A stretch of 64,000 nt of DNA from Plantago major (GCA_026545765.1 JAIFAC010000116.1:62001-126000); one strand, 5' to 3'; positions 35,445 to 47,054 are shown, numbered from the stretch's first letter. Notes: a model not told the origin generated them from the sequence alone. A program made the numbers and translations.

Positions 35445-38400
35445 GAAGCTGCAAAGCTTGCCTCAGAATCTGAGAAGGAGGCTTCCATAGCCTCACCATT
35501 TAAGGAACATGAGCCTGTCTCACAGGTAGAAAACATTTCCTTAAGAGATAACATCTCAGATATGTGCTTTATACACTTGACTAATACTATTAAGTGTATA
35601 CATTTCTAATAGGCTCAAGCGAGAAGAAAAATGAAGAGGCGAAAAGTCTATCTCTTGAGAAAAGAATCCGAGAGACTTCGAGGTCTACGAGGAACAAATA
35701 TCTGAACCTTCTGGAGAAGGTATATCATTCGAATACCTATAATCTTCAAAGACAAATCTCGATCATTTTCTCAAACTAACACTATCTACTTAAGCAGGTT
35801 CAAAAAGAAGTAGAAGTTCTTTGAGGGAGTTGCCGCTCGATCACCTGACAATGGAAATTGATGAGGCGTCAAAACCTTCATCACAAGAAAAATCTCCGAG
35901 GCGCACAAGTCTACGAGCAACAAATATCTGAGCCTCCAATAGTGGAGGTAATTGACCTCTCAGATATCTGATTCTGAACATAGAACTTTTTCTTGATAAA
36001 ATTTCCTAAGTGTTATGTTTCTAATCTCAGGTTCAAAAAGAAAGAGAGGATGCTGAGGATCAGACTTCCAAGTTTCCTCCTCACACCAAGATATCTGAGG
36101 CACCTGGAACCTCAGTAGTCCAACCTTGAGCTGTTAACATTGCACAGGTAACACAGATACTTGACTACTCTAAAACTCAGATATCTACACAAGTTTTGAA
36201 ACTAATTCAAAACTCTCTCTTTCAGGTTCAAAGTAGTGCCAAGAAGGAGTCAAATGATGACTATGAGAACCTTTTCCCTTCTTCAAGACTCATACCTTGC
36301 CAAAGCACATTCAATGCTTCAAGAAATGGCAAAGGTTAAGGTGCTCTGATCTCTCTGAAATATTGAGAATCACAGATCAACCAACAAGACGAGCACGAGC
36401 TCTTGACCTGGAAAACTACATCCATGCAATGTTCCCTACTGAACAATATCAGGTTGCGACCCTAATGCATAAGGATTTTTCCAAGAAAGTAGCACACAAA
36501 TTGGTGCAAGCCTTCAAACAGGCAGATGGTCAGACAAGATTGCAGATGGCATTCAAGCCAGTCCTGCCCCAGACACTACAATTTATTCCTTCTGAACAAG
36601 AAGAGGTCAATGGGCAGAAGATCACTATTCCTGAAGTGATTAATCTTGTATCTGGAGACGATGAGGAGGAAGAAATAGATGAGAATAACTTTGATGAACC
36701 TCCCTCTGACCATCACAAAAAGAATGATGATGATATGACGGATGATGATGCCCCTGCACCAGGGACAGGAGGAATTGCACAAGGAAACAATGCCTCAGCT
36801 GCTGAAAAGCACATTGAGAGGACATCACAGCAATCCCCTCCTCCATCTCCTCAGAAATCCACTCATCCTTCACAGCAATCCCAAAAACAAAAAGACACTA
36901 CTGAACAAGTAGTTGAGCACTCTGAGGAAACAACTCAGAAGATATTAAATACCTGAGCAGGCTGCTCAACTCGAACATACATTTGGAAGAAGAGCAACAG
37001 CTCCATCTTCAACTTGAAGAAGAGCTAGTTAAATCCAGAGATAAGCTCAATCAACTACAAGACCAATACTTATAAGAGCCAGTAGCTTACTCTGAGGTTA
37101 AAGAGCTCCAGGATGCTGTAAATGCTATTGATAAGGAGCTAGATACTGAAGAAGTATCTAAAGAAAAACATGATGCTAAGGCTGCATCACCATCAAAAGA
37201 AAAACCATCCTCCTCTCAGAAAGGAAAGAAGCCCATCTCTGAGATGGTTGCTGGACTGGAAAATCTTGAAAATGTCCAAGAGGATGAAGATCCTTTGGTG
37301 ATGACTCGGATGATGAAGAAGACAAGACTTTGGCGAGAACACATAATGAACATAGCGGTTTCTCATCGAAAAGGAAGCTAATTGCTCTGAAGTTTTCAAC
37401 AAAGCGCGAATGTCCACTCCTATGAATATATGAATAGATATCAAGTTTTGGCACATCTTAAAGGGAGATGTCTTCACAAAACAAAAGTAATTGCCTCGTC
37501 CCCTTAGATATCGAGAAATTCCTTTGAGCTCATCACTCGGAGAACAACCGTATGATCATTGCTCGGAAGGATGCAGGAATGGTAAGGGGCGATGATGTAT
37601 CAGTGAAAAAGCTTTTCATGAGGCAAGTTACCTTCTTTGGAAAAGCAAATTCCATACTAGGCCCATTGGCGAGCTCACGATAAGGAAAATGGACTTGTCA
37701 AACAAAATCGAGGAGCTCAATTTGAACTTGAAGTTGGTCCTTTTCTGACTCTTGTGAAAGAATTTTGAGTCCTCTCAGATTCTTTTGTGGTACTTAATCG
37801 ATCAGCGGTGACTAAGGGGAAGAATTTGGATCGATCGGGGAGGAAAGAAGAAATCTAGAGTTGGTGCCTCGAGAAAGGAAGAAACAAGAAAACTTCCGAC
37901 CACCACTCGGAATAAATGATGCCTCATCAAATCAATCACTTTGCAAATAGTAGCTACTTCCAATGAAGAAACTTCAATGGTAACAAGGGCCATGGCAAAA
38001 TACCTCCAAGGGTACGAGGCTCGAGGAGAAGACAAGTAAGAGGATTGATGAATCTTACGAAGAAGAAGAAGAAGAAGAAGGCGAATCAAATCCACAGGCA
38101 ATGAAGAAAAGGCGAAAGTCTCACAAAATTAATCTTGATGATGATGAAGGCGATGAAGATGAAACTCCTCTTCACGGAAAAAGGAAAATTGATAGCCTAA
38201 GCGGGCCCATGCGCAATGCCTTTAGCGGCTAAAACACCTCTGGAAATACCAAGTCAATCCGGTGGTTCTTCAAGCAATCCCAACGACAATTCTAGACAAA
38301 GAAGGAACATCTTTGAGAGGTGAACAAAGACAAAATCGACTTCCTCGGGCGGAAGAAGCGAAATTGAGTATGTGAAGAATGACAACAATTCCCTCTCTGG

Positions 38401-39332
38401 TGCATTAATCGGAAGAATAGCTCTTTGGATTACGGAACTCAAGCACTTCTTGGTAAATTCAAAATTTCCGAACCAATCCATAAACAACTCATGGCATGGA
38501 GAAAAGATAAGCGATCTTGATTAACACTGACCACATCAAAGCATGGTTGGATTTTGAAGTAATCAAGAGAATAGAAGCCATGAAGAAGGACCTCTCGATG
38601 AATGTCCTTATGGAAAGCAGGATGATGTGCAGAATTCCCAACATCCTTTGGAGCAGCACAAGAGCAAGACTTGCGGTGGAACCCTATGAGTCCTTCTATG
38701 GCGAAGATCAATACAAGGGTGACATCGGATATCGAAGATTATTTATGAATACTTCAAGTTATCATATATCGAATCGAGCATGCACGGAAATGGGGAAAGT
38801 ATCATACGTGGATCAAGCATTTTGTCGAGAAATCCCACAAAACCTACAAGGAAGCACGTGGATTTGCGAGACACGAGATGATTGTCGAACTCTTCTCTAT
38901 GACTACTCGATGATATCAAAAGGTTTGGTGATAGCAAATTTGCAGACTGATCCATGGAACTGTTTTGAAGACTTGAAGATTTTTTTTTTTTGAAGACTTG
39001 AAGACTTGTCATTTAGAATGTTCACTTGGAGCTTAGTAACTCCTGTTGTTCTATTTGACTAAGTAGTTTACGTGATTTTCTTTGATTGATCTTTTCTGTT
39101 AAATCTTGAAAAAGTTATCTATAAGCTTTCTCTATATCACATCTGATGAACTTACTCTCAGATATCATTCTCTATAAAAGATAACTTATTAGTAAAGATC
39201 ACACCTTGGGAGTTGGTTGATGTTTACTTTACGCATAATTATATGAATTAAAAGATCATAAGAAATGATTAAGTGGTGGATTGTTTCCTCCTCCAGACTT
39301 GTAATAGGTCAGATAGTCATCGTTGACTGATC
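35440..39332 (+). pseudogene. Sirevirus 3' region, copy D: resumed 3' part of the outer element (broken)
   Basis: The outer element's post-pol block continues here. Its best-preserved piece, 36297-36956 (219 codons), has a small folded-looking domain (FKKWQRLRCSDLSEILRITD, LENYIHAMFPTEQYQ, HKDFSKKVAHKLVQAF), then an acidic stretch and a Pro/Ser/Gln-rich tail. A charged helical segment follows (about 36990-37250). A further block (about 38510-38990) is shared with 60850-61100 on the minus strand. GT...AG-bounded gaps such as about 36146-36226 look intron-like. No known domain is recognised. Parts after 37300 are CAG/CTG-poor and heavily altered. Confidence 0.72.
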
Positions 39333-39347
39333 AAAATGGGGGAAATT
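39333..39347 (+). other. Polypurine tract of the outer Sirevirus
   Basis: AAAATGGGGGAAATT abuts LTR5, as at LTR4. Confidence 0.9.
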
Positions 39348-40962
39348 TGTTAGGAATATCTGTTTAGATTTTGATCGATCTAATGACTTATCTTAGCTCG
39401 AAGGTGATTAGTACTCTTAGTTCACTTGAACACTGTAAAAGAGGAAACTCACTAAGTATGATAGTCTAAGAAATCTTGTATAGGATGTTAGGTCTCGAAA
39501 TGTAATTTTTATTTTCTGAAGAAAACCAAGAAGAAGGCATCCAATGAGGAAAAGTTCAGCAGTTTGAAGATTTGAAAGCGCACAAGATTCTTTGAAGACA
39601 AGGGTTTTCTAGAAACCTATGTCCAGATATCTTGAAGTAACAAGTGTTTCGTAACATACATGTTGCAAAATATATATGAGAATAAAAGGTTTCTGAGACA
39701 AGGAAAGTGCCCACAGATATCTACACTCAGATACCTTGGACATAAAATATGCTTCTGAAAAAGAAACATATTATAACAAGTTGTTTAAACAAGTGGTATA
39801 CGGAGCTATGATGATCTCTGGAAAAGAACATGCAAAGTTTGAAACTACGATTGTATAAAGATCTACGATACCATGCATAGTTCCGTTGGCACTCTGAGGA
39901 CAAAATATAATACGGTGCATTAAATGCATGACGAAATGTCGAATAAAAGCGGTAACCGAAGAAGAATACAAACACCTTCTGATACTATATTCGATATCAA
40001 TAGTTTGAATTTGATTTAACTAACGGATACTATTCAAGCGGCACTCAAATTCATCTATAAATATCAACACTTAGGCGCTTGAGAACATACCTTAGAACAC
40101 CTTGAACTTACCTTGAATACTCACACCTGGCGCTCTCAAGCAAACTACTTACCTTGAAGCTTTACATTGCGACCAAAGCTCTTGATTCTAAGTAGCACAA
40201 AAGTTCTAGCATCACGATCCTTAACGAGCATTGTTATTTGTGAAAGAGTTGAACTAAGATTTCTTATCTAAGTTTCATTCTCTTGAACACTTACCATCGA
40301 CTTGGGTCAGTAGAGAACAAGATACCATACATTGAAAAGTGTATTAAGTATACTTGATTCACAGAGCTATATGAATAACTGAACAAGTTATTAAAGAAGC
40401 TCATCTGACAAATAAACCTAAAACCAACACCATATACGGCGTGGAGTATAAGAAGTACTTAGTTTTGGAAACTAAGGAATAACTCCAAGGTTTCTAAGCA
40501 CATGAAGTACTTAGCTTGGGAAGCTAAGGAATAGCTTAAAAGGTTTACGATGCAGAAGTACTTGGTACATGGGGAATAACTCAGGGGGAACACTTGGTTG
40601 GGAACCTAGTGCATTTAGAAATCAAGAAAAGATATCTGTAAGGTTACCTCATTTATCTCAGTGGATTCTAGGTCTGAGAAAGACCGAAGTGGATTAGTTG
40701 AAGGATTACGCCACCTTTAGATACCACTATAAAAAGACTTGTGTTATTTACATTCTGCAGTTTATTACTTGTTTTACTTATATTGCAAAGTACTTACACT
40801 TATCTTGCTGAACACGTGCACTATCTCAGAAGTCTTCCGCTCTCTGAAATTAAGTATCAGATATCTTAACAGATATCTGAGAAACTGTGCTTATCGACAA
40901 AAGTTTTAAAAGACTATTCAACCCCCCTCTAGTCTTTTACTTTGCCGTTATTTGGACCAACA
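39348..40962 (+). repeat. LTR5: 3' LTR of the outer Sirevirus
   Basis: Runs from TGTTAGGAATATC to GACCAACA, 1615 bases. U3 is of a third form, shared with LTR6 but not with LTR2-4. R-U5 matches LTR1 and LTR2. The flanking bases ATGGG (40963-40967) would be the target duplication, but the left end of the element lies outside the window. Confidence 0.92.
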
Positions 40963-42002
40963 ATGGGTTTATCAGAACTTCTTTTATTTCACTCTTTTAG
41001 AATGTAATGCTATAAATTCAAATTACCACTTTAAATGCCACAATTCCAAAATGTAAAGCGAGAGTATCTAATTCTAAATATAAAATATGTAACCTCGACA
41101 AAATGTAGTAATGTGAATTGCTATAATTTAATGCATTCGAATATAATTCGACAATATTTCAATCAACATGATGGTGTATAAAATCGTCTGAATCTAAATA
41201 GTTAGGAAAATTCAAAGTGAAGGTATAATTGATGGGTGGTGAGCCTTTATACTAGTAGTAGACGACCTTGAGTCTTAAGTAAAGTGAGCCTGAATACAAT
41301 AGACTCTTTGTTGTCGATTTGACTAAGATAAACCACGTTTGGATTCAATGTATTAGGTGGATGATATATTTAAGACTCGGTCATATTGATTTAGAGAGAT
41401 AAATATTGAAAATAGTTGATTACGTTAATGTGAAGTAAATGTCCTCCTATTAATTGGGAATTGCTAAGCAACACCGTTTCAGCTAAATGCAACACCAAAT
41501 ATTTATAACTTAACCAAAATGCCCCTAACTCATAAAAAATCTTATACAATTAACGAAAAATCGAAATAACTCATTTCTACAAACACAAAAACATAACATG
41601 TACATTGAACACAAAATAACAACAATAAAAAATCGAAAATGAAAACAATTTAAAAATGGATATTTTAAAATATTTGTTATGGGGTGGGTCCCATTACCAT
41701 GACAACAATGAAAAATAACAACAATGAAAAAAAAAATTTAAAAAAAGTAATAAAAGGCTGTAACAACCAGCCATTCAAGAAATGGCCGGAGAATTTTTTT
41801 TTTTCTAATTTTTTTAAAAATAAGTGGTATATATTTGGAAACATTTTTTTTCATTTTCAAGAAAAATTCGATTTTTGTTCAATCGTGCATGTTAATGTTT
41901 TTGTATTTGTATAAACGAAACATTTTTCTAAAAATTTAATTTTTCATTCTCGATTTTTTTTATTGTTATTATTTTGTGTTCAATCGTGCATGTTAATGTT
42001 TT
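40963..42002. other. AT-rich intergenic stretch with a partial foldback repeat
   Basis: I see no gene in this stretch. From about 41450 it has a MITE-like start (GGGAATTGCTAAGCAACACC), many A/T runs and the inverted and direct repeats given separately. Sequence before 41450 shows nothing I recognise. Confidence 0.5.
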
Positions 42003-42006
42003 TGTA
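41581..42006. repeat. Imperfect inverted repeat (foldback) with nested 30-bp direct repeats
   Basis: The left arm, about 41581-41640, is complementary to the right arm, about 41940-42006, with scattered mismatches. A 30-base direct repeat (starting TGTTCAATCGTGCATG) occurs at 41876-41905 and 41977-42006. The shape fits a decayed MITE, perhaps of Mutator type given the 41450 start. A matching right terminus is not seen. Confidence 0.5.
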
Positions 42007-42620
42007 ACAGCTCGAAAATTCATAAATCCAATTAAAGCGTTTTAAAACGAATCGAGCGTCAAAGCGTAATTCGTATTGTTTGAATCGTTGGCCTAGTGTT
42101 TTACCTCTTCAACTTATTGAGTCTTCTAAGGCCATTCATTCTTAAACCTAGCCTAAACTCATTCATTACTAAACTAAAGGCCAATTAAACTCTTTACTGA
42201 TTTCAGAAACGCTTCCTGCCTTGTGTTATCATGTCCCCAGCCTTCTCCCTTCACCAGCGTTTGGTTTTCTTTGTCTACGGTAAGACAATTGTTCTTCCTC
42301 CCTTCCTTTGTCATCCATTAAGGAATCCATGCCCTAATTATCCTTTTTGTTCTTCTTCGAATTGAGGGCGAGAGCTTGAGTTAGGAGAGGCGTTAGATTA
42401 TGCGGTTCAATTTTAGCTTTTAAGAGCGTTCCAAGGCAAGTTCCCCTAAGACTTATTCACGATTATGTTTATGTTATGATATGCTATGCTTGTAAATTCG
42501 TTAGGATTCAGTCACGTTCATAGGAAATTTGATGTTCGGTGACGTATATATATGTATGGGATGTTGTTTGCTTGTGTACCTTTTCCTCATTCTGATTTTG
42601 TGGTGTTATCGGCATATTGC
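42003..42620 (+). repeat. Possible Ty3/gypsy LTR fragment
   Basis: Begins TGTAACAGCTCGAAAATTC, resembling the start of plant chromovirus (Del/Tekay-like) LTRs. It carries the GGCAAGTT-type stretch often seen in them. No second LTR, primer site or coding region is attached. This is a family-resemblance call only. Confidence 0.3.
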
Positions 42621-42807
42621 AGTGTGTTTATATGTTTCTGCCTGGTGAACTAATTTTGACCCATGCGTACATGATTGAGGTACAAGTATATGTATTCCTT
42701 GAGACAATAATATGTTTAGTACTAATACTTTTTTTTTTAAAAAAACTAAAACAAACATACATTAACTTAAAAGAGATGTACAAGGCATACATTAACTTTT
42801 TTTTTGA

Positions 42808-43235
42808 GGTTGCTGAACTTTCAGCAGATCGCCTTGCTGTTTCATTAGCAAAGGACATGGGTCTCAATAAAATTATTCTGGAAGGTGACGCATTGTTGAT
42901 TATAAATAATCTACACAATCTTCTACTGGGCCTCGAGCTACCAATGGCCATGTATATGCTGTTGTTCTTCAAATGCTCAACGACTTTGCTGAATTTCATG
43001 TGTCTCATATACGGCGTGAAGCAAATCGTCTCGCTCATCAGCTTTGTCACCACTTTGCTACGGATTCACATGGCTATTTATTTTTGTCTTTTGAGTTTCA
43101 TGAATTCATGTAATATGTTCTTATGCGTGATTTGCTCTGATACTCTGATTACTCTTTGTATTGAGCTATGGATCCTTTTCCTAATTTTCTAATGAAATCT
43201 TCTTTCTCAAAAAAAAAAAAAAAAAAAAAAAAAAA
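42808..43235 (+). pseudogene. LINE-type RNase H 3'-end fragment with poly(A)
   Basis: The reading frame holds the core of a plant RNase H-like (RVT_3) domain, ELSADRLAVSLAKDMGLNKI and ILEGDALLIINNL. The expected C-terminal motif HIRREANRLAHQL is present but in another frame (about 43000-43050), so one frameshift separates them. A stop and a short tail follow, then 27 A residues at 43209-43235. The poly(A) and the missing 5' part fit a 5'-truncated LINE insertion. A target duplication was not found. Confidence 0.6.
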
Positions 43236-44005
43236 GTTCCGGATACAAAGCAGTGAGACATTAACCAAGTCTTTAGTTACATAATTTTCTAACCACAAAG
43301 GCATAATATCCCAATTCAAAAAGCTTCTTCTGGCTTCGCTCAAAACAGTACTTGAGATATTTTCTTGAACTTGCTGTGCCACAATTCCAGAACCTAATTT
43401 AGACAAAAGATCAACGACATTATTAGCTTCGCCATAAACAAACTGCACTTTAAATTCACAGAATGACTGCAAAAGATGGCGGATGTCTTCGATCAACCTC
43501 CTATGGCGCCATTCCACTACTTTGCCCCTGTTAATAGCATCAACAACATAGTGAGAATCCAGCTGAATAATTAAGTTTTGTATATTCAACTGAATAGCCA
43601 TCGAAAGACCATTTTTCAAGGCAATAAGCTCAGCCACATTATTTGTTGTAACACCAACAAACGCCGTGCCTTATCTGATAAACTTACTTGTATCCGATCT
43701 TATAATATACCTAATTCCCGCCTTACCTGGGTTCATTTGAGCCGAACCATCAGTATTAAGAGAATAAAAACCTGGGGGAGGAGGAATCCATCTACAAGCA
43801 ATGGGCGATTTAACTTTTGGATCTTTCCGTCTAGATTGAGAGTCAATGTCAAGTTTAAGCACTTGGTGGAAAACACCCAAATTTGTAGTCTCCAATTTTT
43901 AAAAACCTTTTCATTACGAATTTTCCACATAATCCACATAAAATGCAAAAACGAACACAAACTTGGATGATTTAGAGGAAGATCCAAAATGTTCAAAATG
44001 GACAC
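43236..44005 (-). pseudogene. LINE-type zf-RVT/RNase H fragment
   Basis: On the minus strand, 44005 downwards, there is a Trp-rich segment (FLHFMWIMWKIRNEKVFKNW) typical of the linker before RNase H in plant LINE ORF2. The RNase H domain follows, with NTDGSAQMNPGKAG, MAELIALKNGL, LIIQLDSHYVVDAI and EANNVVDLLSKLG. The D, E, D and D catalytic residues can all be seen. At least two frames are needed, near 43900 and 43650, so it is broken. Its 3' end runs into the poly(A) of the opposite-strand fragment. Confidence 0.65.
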
Positions 44006-44029
44006 ATTCTGTTTATCCTAGTTAGAAGG

Positions 44030-45509
44030 CGATGTACTTTCGAGATTTTGATTTCATTGTAGAGACTGTAATCTCTAAATACAATCAAAATATTAAATTT
44101 ACAATTGCTAGAAGCTCACTAACACACAATTTATAGCGGTAAGTTAACTCGAGATGTCGTTCTCTCGGGTATAACGCTCAGTTGTAATATAATATTAAAT
44201 GGTTTATTTTCAATAAAAAGTAAATAACAGATTTTTGGTAGTTTTGAATAAGTAAAATAAACACGTAAGCAGAAAAGTAATTTTAATAAGAATTGACGAA
44301 CTAAGAACTTATAGAGAAAAGCATGTAAGCGTAACCTTCACTTTGATAAACGGTTTATATCAGGAATAATAGATAGCGATAGTTACGGCTGAAGAGTCAC
44401 ACAGGTCACATATCTTATAGTAAGGCACAGTCAGTACAGATACCCCATGTAGACTATCGTCTAGCTCGAAGCTGTCACCAGTTGCTAGCTCAACATCATA
44501 AGTCAGGCAGAATATCAACCTATAGACACAGCTGATACCTCCTAAACTAGTGCAATGAATACTCATATCTCGCGAAAACATAAACAAACAAATCATCTTT
44601 CTTAAACAACACGGATATGAATAACAATCGCATAACCAACATTGATGCTAAAACTATTCCATCATATATAAACCAAATAATCAAAGATCCCGGCTAACCC
44701 TTACACAGGTGAATTAGGCTGACATAACTTAAAGTAAATAAATAGAAAACTGAATTGAAATCATGTTTGAAACAACTAAACCGTAAGAAGATGGCGAGTG
44801 TCGACCCTCTGCTTCTCCTCTTCGATTCCTCCTCTTTGGTTGATCGATCTTGATGCTTGCTGACGGCTAGGGTTTTGGGGTTTCAATTCTCCGAGGACTG
44901 GTTCTCTCTCTAGAGAGCTGCTTTGGTGCTACGGAACATTAATGTTCCGCCTTCTCTTTGAGAGCTTGCTCTCTGAGCGGTTGTGAATTATGAGATCCCT
45001 GAGGTCTTATTTATAGCTGAAATCCCGAGCTCAAACTGCCATTGGTGTATAAGGAAGGTTTAGGAAGACGGGCCCTAGGCTGAGGCGAAAGCAGACTAAA
45101 AATAATCAGCGACTTATTGCGGTCCACAACTAACATGAGTCGATGTCTCGACTTGAATCTGTTTCTTCTATTCTTCGATTTCGGACTTCGTAACTTCGTT
45201 TCCTCAAAAAGTTGTCTTCTACAAAGTTGTAGCATCTTCAATTATCTCCTCACTGGTTAGTCACATGACATGTTTTGACACCTTGAACTCCGTGCATCGT
45301 CCAATTCTGAATAATTGCAAGACTTTCTCAATTTGGCACAAATATGCCGTTTTGACGCCTGAAATCGTGCAATTCTCCAATAACGAGATCATGACCTACA
45401 TAAAACACGCAAAGTTGGTAATTGACCATAAAACGATATAAATATTGAATCTAAGGCAAAAAATAAGGGTCTAAAAGCATGCTATATTGCACATTTCGTT
45501 GTCACATCA
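44030..45509 (-). repeat. 3' LTR of the Athila-like element
   Basis: About 1480 bases. The plus-right end is GTCACATCA at 45509, and the left end aligns with the start of the right LTR near 44030. Its two ends (44030-44170 and about 44790-45509) align with 52328-52460 and 52795-53340. The middle does not align. Confidence 0.7.
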
Positions 45510-45523
45510 CACCCCCAAACCAG
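45510..45523 (-). other. Polypurine tract of the Athila-like element
   Basis: On the minus strand, GGTTTGGGGGTG abuts the 3' LTR start TGATGTGAC. This supports the left LTR as a 3' LTR. Confidence 0.65.
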
Positions 45524-45898
45524 TTACTTGCTCATCCTTGAGCAATGCAAAAACGATAAAAAGTGACAATGAAATGATGCTAAACTTAGTACTCCAATTA
45601 AAAACTTTCCTAGGACGAATTTTTCAAAATCAACCCCGTTTAACAGCTAAGTCAGACATCGGAGATCATGAAACCAGCAGACAAAAACAAACATCGATTT
45701 TTGTATCGTCGGGTTATCAAATAACAAGATCAATCATAATTCACATAAGAACATTACGGCATGCGGCGACTCATGCTTCCCTTCAAAAAGTAATTTACCG
45801 TATACACAGACTTCTGAGGCAATCAGAAATTAGGCTAGAAAAAGGATTAAGGTAGGATATGCATAAGTAAGCTAAATGCTGAGATATAGGTCTTCCAT

Positions 45899-46030
45899 GC
45901 CCCTTATGAATACTACCCTGTCAAAAGTTCATCCCTTCTTCTCCACCATCTCAAAATAATAAAGTCTGATGCTCCTTATGAATACTACCCTATCAATAGT
46001 TCATCCCTTCTTCTCCACCATCTCAAACTT
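45899..46030. repeat. Tandem duplication, about 73-bp period
   Basis: A block beginning CCTTATGAATACTACCCT and ending CCACCATCTCAAA occurs twice, at about 45901-45953 and 45974-46026, with three or four differences. Confidence 0.75.
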
Positions 46031-47054
46031 TTATGCGTGCTGGTTTGGTATACATGCCATCAACCCTCACGGACATGTAGCTTTAAGGGCCACGCCGGTA
46101 TGTGGGTAATGTCGTAACATATGCCCAACACGAAAACGGTGATCACAAGGACCATAGATCCACTCCGAGACTTTTAGTACCTTTGCTTTCTATGGTACTT
46201 TTTTTTTTTTTTTTTTGTACCTTGATTTTTTCAGTACTTCTTTTCCGCTTTTTAGAGAGAGAGAGAACACAACAGAGCAAAGCAACCATAACTTCCTTCT
46301 ACTTCTCCTCTCCCAAACCTGTTAGTTTCACAGAGTTTATTTCTTCCCAGAATCTCTCTTTAACTAAGCAGACTCACTCAGAGCATGAAAGATTTCTAAA
46401 ACAGCATATATAAGTGAATCAAGACATAAAGGAGAATAAGGAAGGAAAAGTATTCTAAGATTGTCTCTTTATCTTTGTGTTACATGGAAAAAACTCATAA
46501 GTAGGTGCATGTAAAGTGTCTCGGTTCAAAATGTAAGATGAAGATCTCTTGCTGATGAGAACAAAGGTTCCTCAACAATCGACGTAAGTAATTGAAAGTG
46601 CTTCAGTCAAAACAATAAAAGACTTAAATATTAAATAGGTTTGAATAAACATCGAGTCACAGCTCAGTAAATAAATAGCAAGTCAAAGCTCGGTAATCAT
46701 CCAAAATAGGAAAGAAATAAAAGTGCGACAACCAGAAACTATGTGCATAAAATAACAAAAAATAAGGCCCTAATTTTTTTGAATTTCGAGTTACCATTAC
46801 CCTCCCCCAAACCTACGCTTGTTCTAGTCCCTTAGCACAAAAGAGTAAAAAAGAAAGTAATGGTAACGAGAAAACTCCCCTGTCAGGTATGGTGGCCGCT
46901 CCTTGGTAGATCACTCCGACTCTTCATAATTCGATTCGTAGGGGTGGTGCTCAGGTGTATAGCATTTCCTAGCTTCCTCCGAGTCTTCCTCCTCATAAAC
47001 AAAACCGTTCATGTTAATGACCTTGCCCTTTAGCTTCTCTTACTTCTCTTGCTC

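Larger units (their letters stand above)
1..40962 (+). mobile_element. Nested, rearranged Sirevirus (Ty1/copia, SIRE/Maximus lineage) complex
   Basis: Five LTR copies (1-789, 9555-11215, 19818-21456, 33754-35439, 39348-40962) alternate with internal regions A, B, C and D. Assignment to Ty1/copia rests on the domain order protease, integrase, reverse transcriptase, RNase H. Assignment to Sirevirus rests on the long gag, LTRs of about 1.6 kb and a long extra coding region between pol and the 3' LTR. The best reading is an outer element (LTR1-A ... D-LTR5), a second element (LTR3-C-LTR4) inserted in its 3' region with target duplication AAGAG, and a later tandem duplication of A giving B. All gag-pol regions are broken. 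The close match of A with B and of the LTR halves suggests that the insertions and the duplication are young, but local sequence quality makes dating unsafe. Confidence 0.85.

Noticed and set aside
42003-43200. A host gene with RNase H domain
   Set aside because: The domain is in more than one frame, ends in a poly(A) run and faces a second LINE-type fragment. A transposon relic is simpler.
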